Part shown: piece after piece, positions 30,891 through 31,799 of the stretch | How positions within the stretch are numbered: position 1 is the first letter of the stretch | How the letters are laid out: each line of letters starts with the position of its first letter | Origin: Paramacrobiotus richtersi | Taxonomy: Eukaryota; Tardigrada; Eutardigrada; Parachela; Macrobiotidae | Length of the DNA: 31,799 nt | Assembly (NCBI GenBank): GCA_034698045.1 | Contig: JAQGAU010000292.1 | Location: 1 to 31,799 of the forward strand | Reading direction: 5' to 3' | Notes under the pieces: generated by a model | The model's database searches: none | The model's input: the letters and a program-made list of their open reading frames with translations, nothing else | What the model was told of the DNA's origin: nothing | Program-made: the position numbers and the translations under genes

Positions 30891-31799
30891 ATGGAGGGAA
30901 ACGGAGATAATGCTCATCCTATGGAAACACCCAGGAATATCGACGATGGTAAGTTGTTTGGATTCCAAGCAAAACTATGAACAACTGAAATCTGATTCAT
31001 TGCTATTACGGCAGTGTACATGGATTATGGGATTGGCAGCCCAGTTCGAGCACGCAGAAGTGGACTGGCTTTTGACATCAGCCTGGAAAATGGGGGAGGA
31101 CCTCTCGGAACCTTTGGATCTCCGGGTCTGAAGCGCGTCGGGGATGCTCCGGAGCAGCCTGCTGGCGTTCCCCTTACCGCGGAGCAAATCCAGGATAAAC
31201 TGATTGCTGCTGAAGCACGCCGTGAGGTAATCGACTTCTGTTTCTAGGAGAAAGTGCACAAATGGTTATCGTGATGTATTTACGTAGGCTGCCATCAACG
31301 AGCTTCGCAATCGCTGCAGCGAGCATAACGTGGTCAAAGTGCAGCAAGCCATTCAAAAGCGGAGTTTGGCGGAGAAACAGCAAGTGGAAGAACTGAAGGA
31401 AGCCATCGATAAGGATCAGGAAATCGCCCGCGCAAATGTTGAGGCCATGCGTCTGGCACAGCTGGAAAAGCTCAAACAACAAGTGCGTTGATTTTGGATC
31501 AAATCAGCACACGATAGCAGATATATGAATTTAGTAACGTTAGCAATTAAAATAACAGTTCGATAAATCATGAATGAAACTGAATTCGTCAGTATATCGT
31601 AATAAGACTGTTGTATGCATTCGAGATGTATTTTTCACTCTCTCCCATTTTTTGACAAGTTTCATGTTTCACACCGTCTTTTCGCAATTTAGGAACACCA
31701 TCATCGGGAAATCCAAAACCGCCTGAACATGGAGTTTGAACAGCGCGTTCACCAGATGGATGCAAAGTATGCGGAAACCAATGGCAAACGCGATCGAAT
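30891..31799 (+). CDS. Stathmin family protein, 3' end outside the window
   Basis: Exons 30891-30948, 31015-31226, 31288-31482 and 31693-31799 (cut by the edge) give 190 codons so far. After a short N-terminus (MEGNGDNAHPMETPRNIDD) comes SGLAFDISL, the counterpart of the stathmin SGQAFELIL start, then a Gly/Pro-rich loop, LTAEQIQDKLIAAEARRE (family SLEEIQKKLEAAEERRK) and a long charged helix with repeats ending REIQNRLNMEFEQRVHQMDAKYAETNGKRDR. Stathmins bind two alpha/beta-tubulin dimers through this helix and promote microtubule disassembly; phosphorylation in the N-terminal part turns them off. SP motifs at GSPVRA and GSPGLKR could be such sites. No N-terminal palmitoylation cysteines are seen, so it resembles the cytosolic form. 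Confidence 0.85.

Noticed and set aside
1..31799. tRNA, rRNA, CRISPR array or bacterial operon signals
   Set aside because: None seen; gene structure is intron-rich and eukaryotic throughout.

Overview
The window is nuclear DNA from a compact animal genome. Nearly every recognisable gene is split by GT-AG introns, most of them short (51 to about 200 bases), and many acceptors read T-rich then TAG or CAG. The gene set is metazoan: ELAV-type RNA-binding protein, calmodulin-regulated nitric oxide synthase, stathmin, multi-Tudor protein, TTC29-like ciliary protein. Nothing in the sequence fixes the phylum. A small-genome protostome such as a tardigrade fits, but that is inference. All exon models were built by eye from reading frames, splice signals and phase agreement; no transcript or search was available.

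Layout, left to right. 1-240 (-): first exon of an unrecognised Ser/Thr-rich protein cut by the edge. 1279-3151 (-): four-exon basic protein with an AT-hook-like core. 4153-6647 (-): nine-exon ELAV/Hu-like protein with two canonical RRMs and an atypical third. 7298-8826 (+): molybdopterin synthase large subunit (MOCS2B/MoaE family), four exons. About 9750-12671 (+): multi-Tudor protein, 5' exon(s) unresolved. 12835-15527 (-): Rab GTPase, tail to tail with the Tudor gene; its 1.65 kb intron carries a 1,259-bp foldback-like transposon with an 8-bp target duplication. 16659-17135 (+): intronless SFT2 family protein. 17409-18547 (+): unrecognised small protein with a lysine-rich tail. 19070-19453 (-): hypothetical 127-residue ORF. 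21025-23888 (+): TTC29-like TPR protein. 24565-30107 (+): full-length nitric oxide synthase in 19 exons. 30891-31799 (+): stathmin family gene, running off the edge.

The genes look like an ordinary mixture of housekeeping, signalling, germline and ciliary functions and not a co-regulated cluster. The most unusual element is the foldback-like repeat, with long inverted arms built from AT-rich units and an 85-bp higher-order period in one arm. Other points of interest are an enlarged FMN-domain insert and short C-terminal tail in the nitric oxide synthase, a MOCS2B copy that departs from family motifs, two short stop-free introns whose lengths are multiples of three, and an ELAV-like protein with an unusual third RRM.
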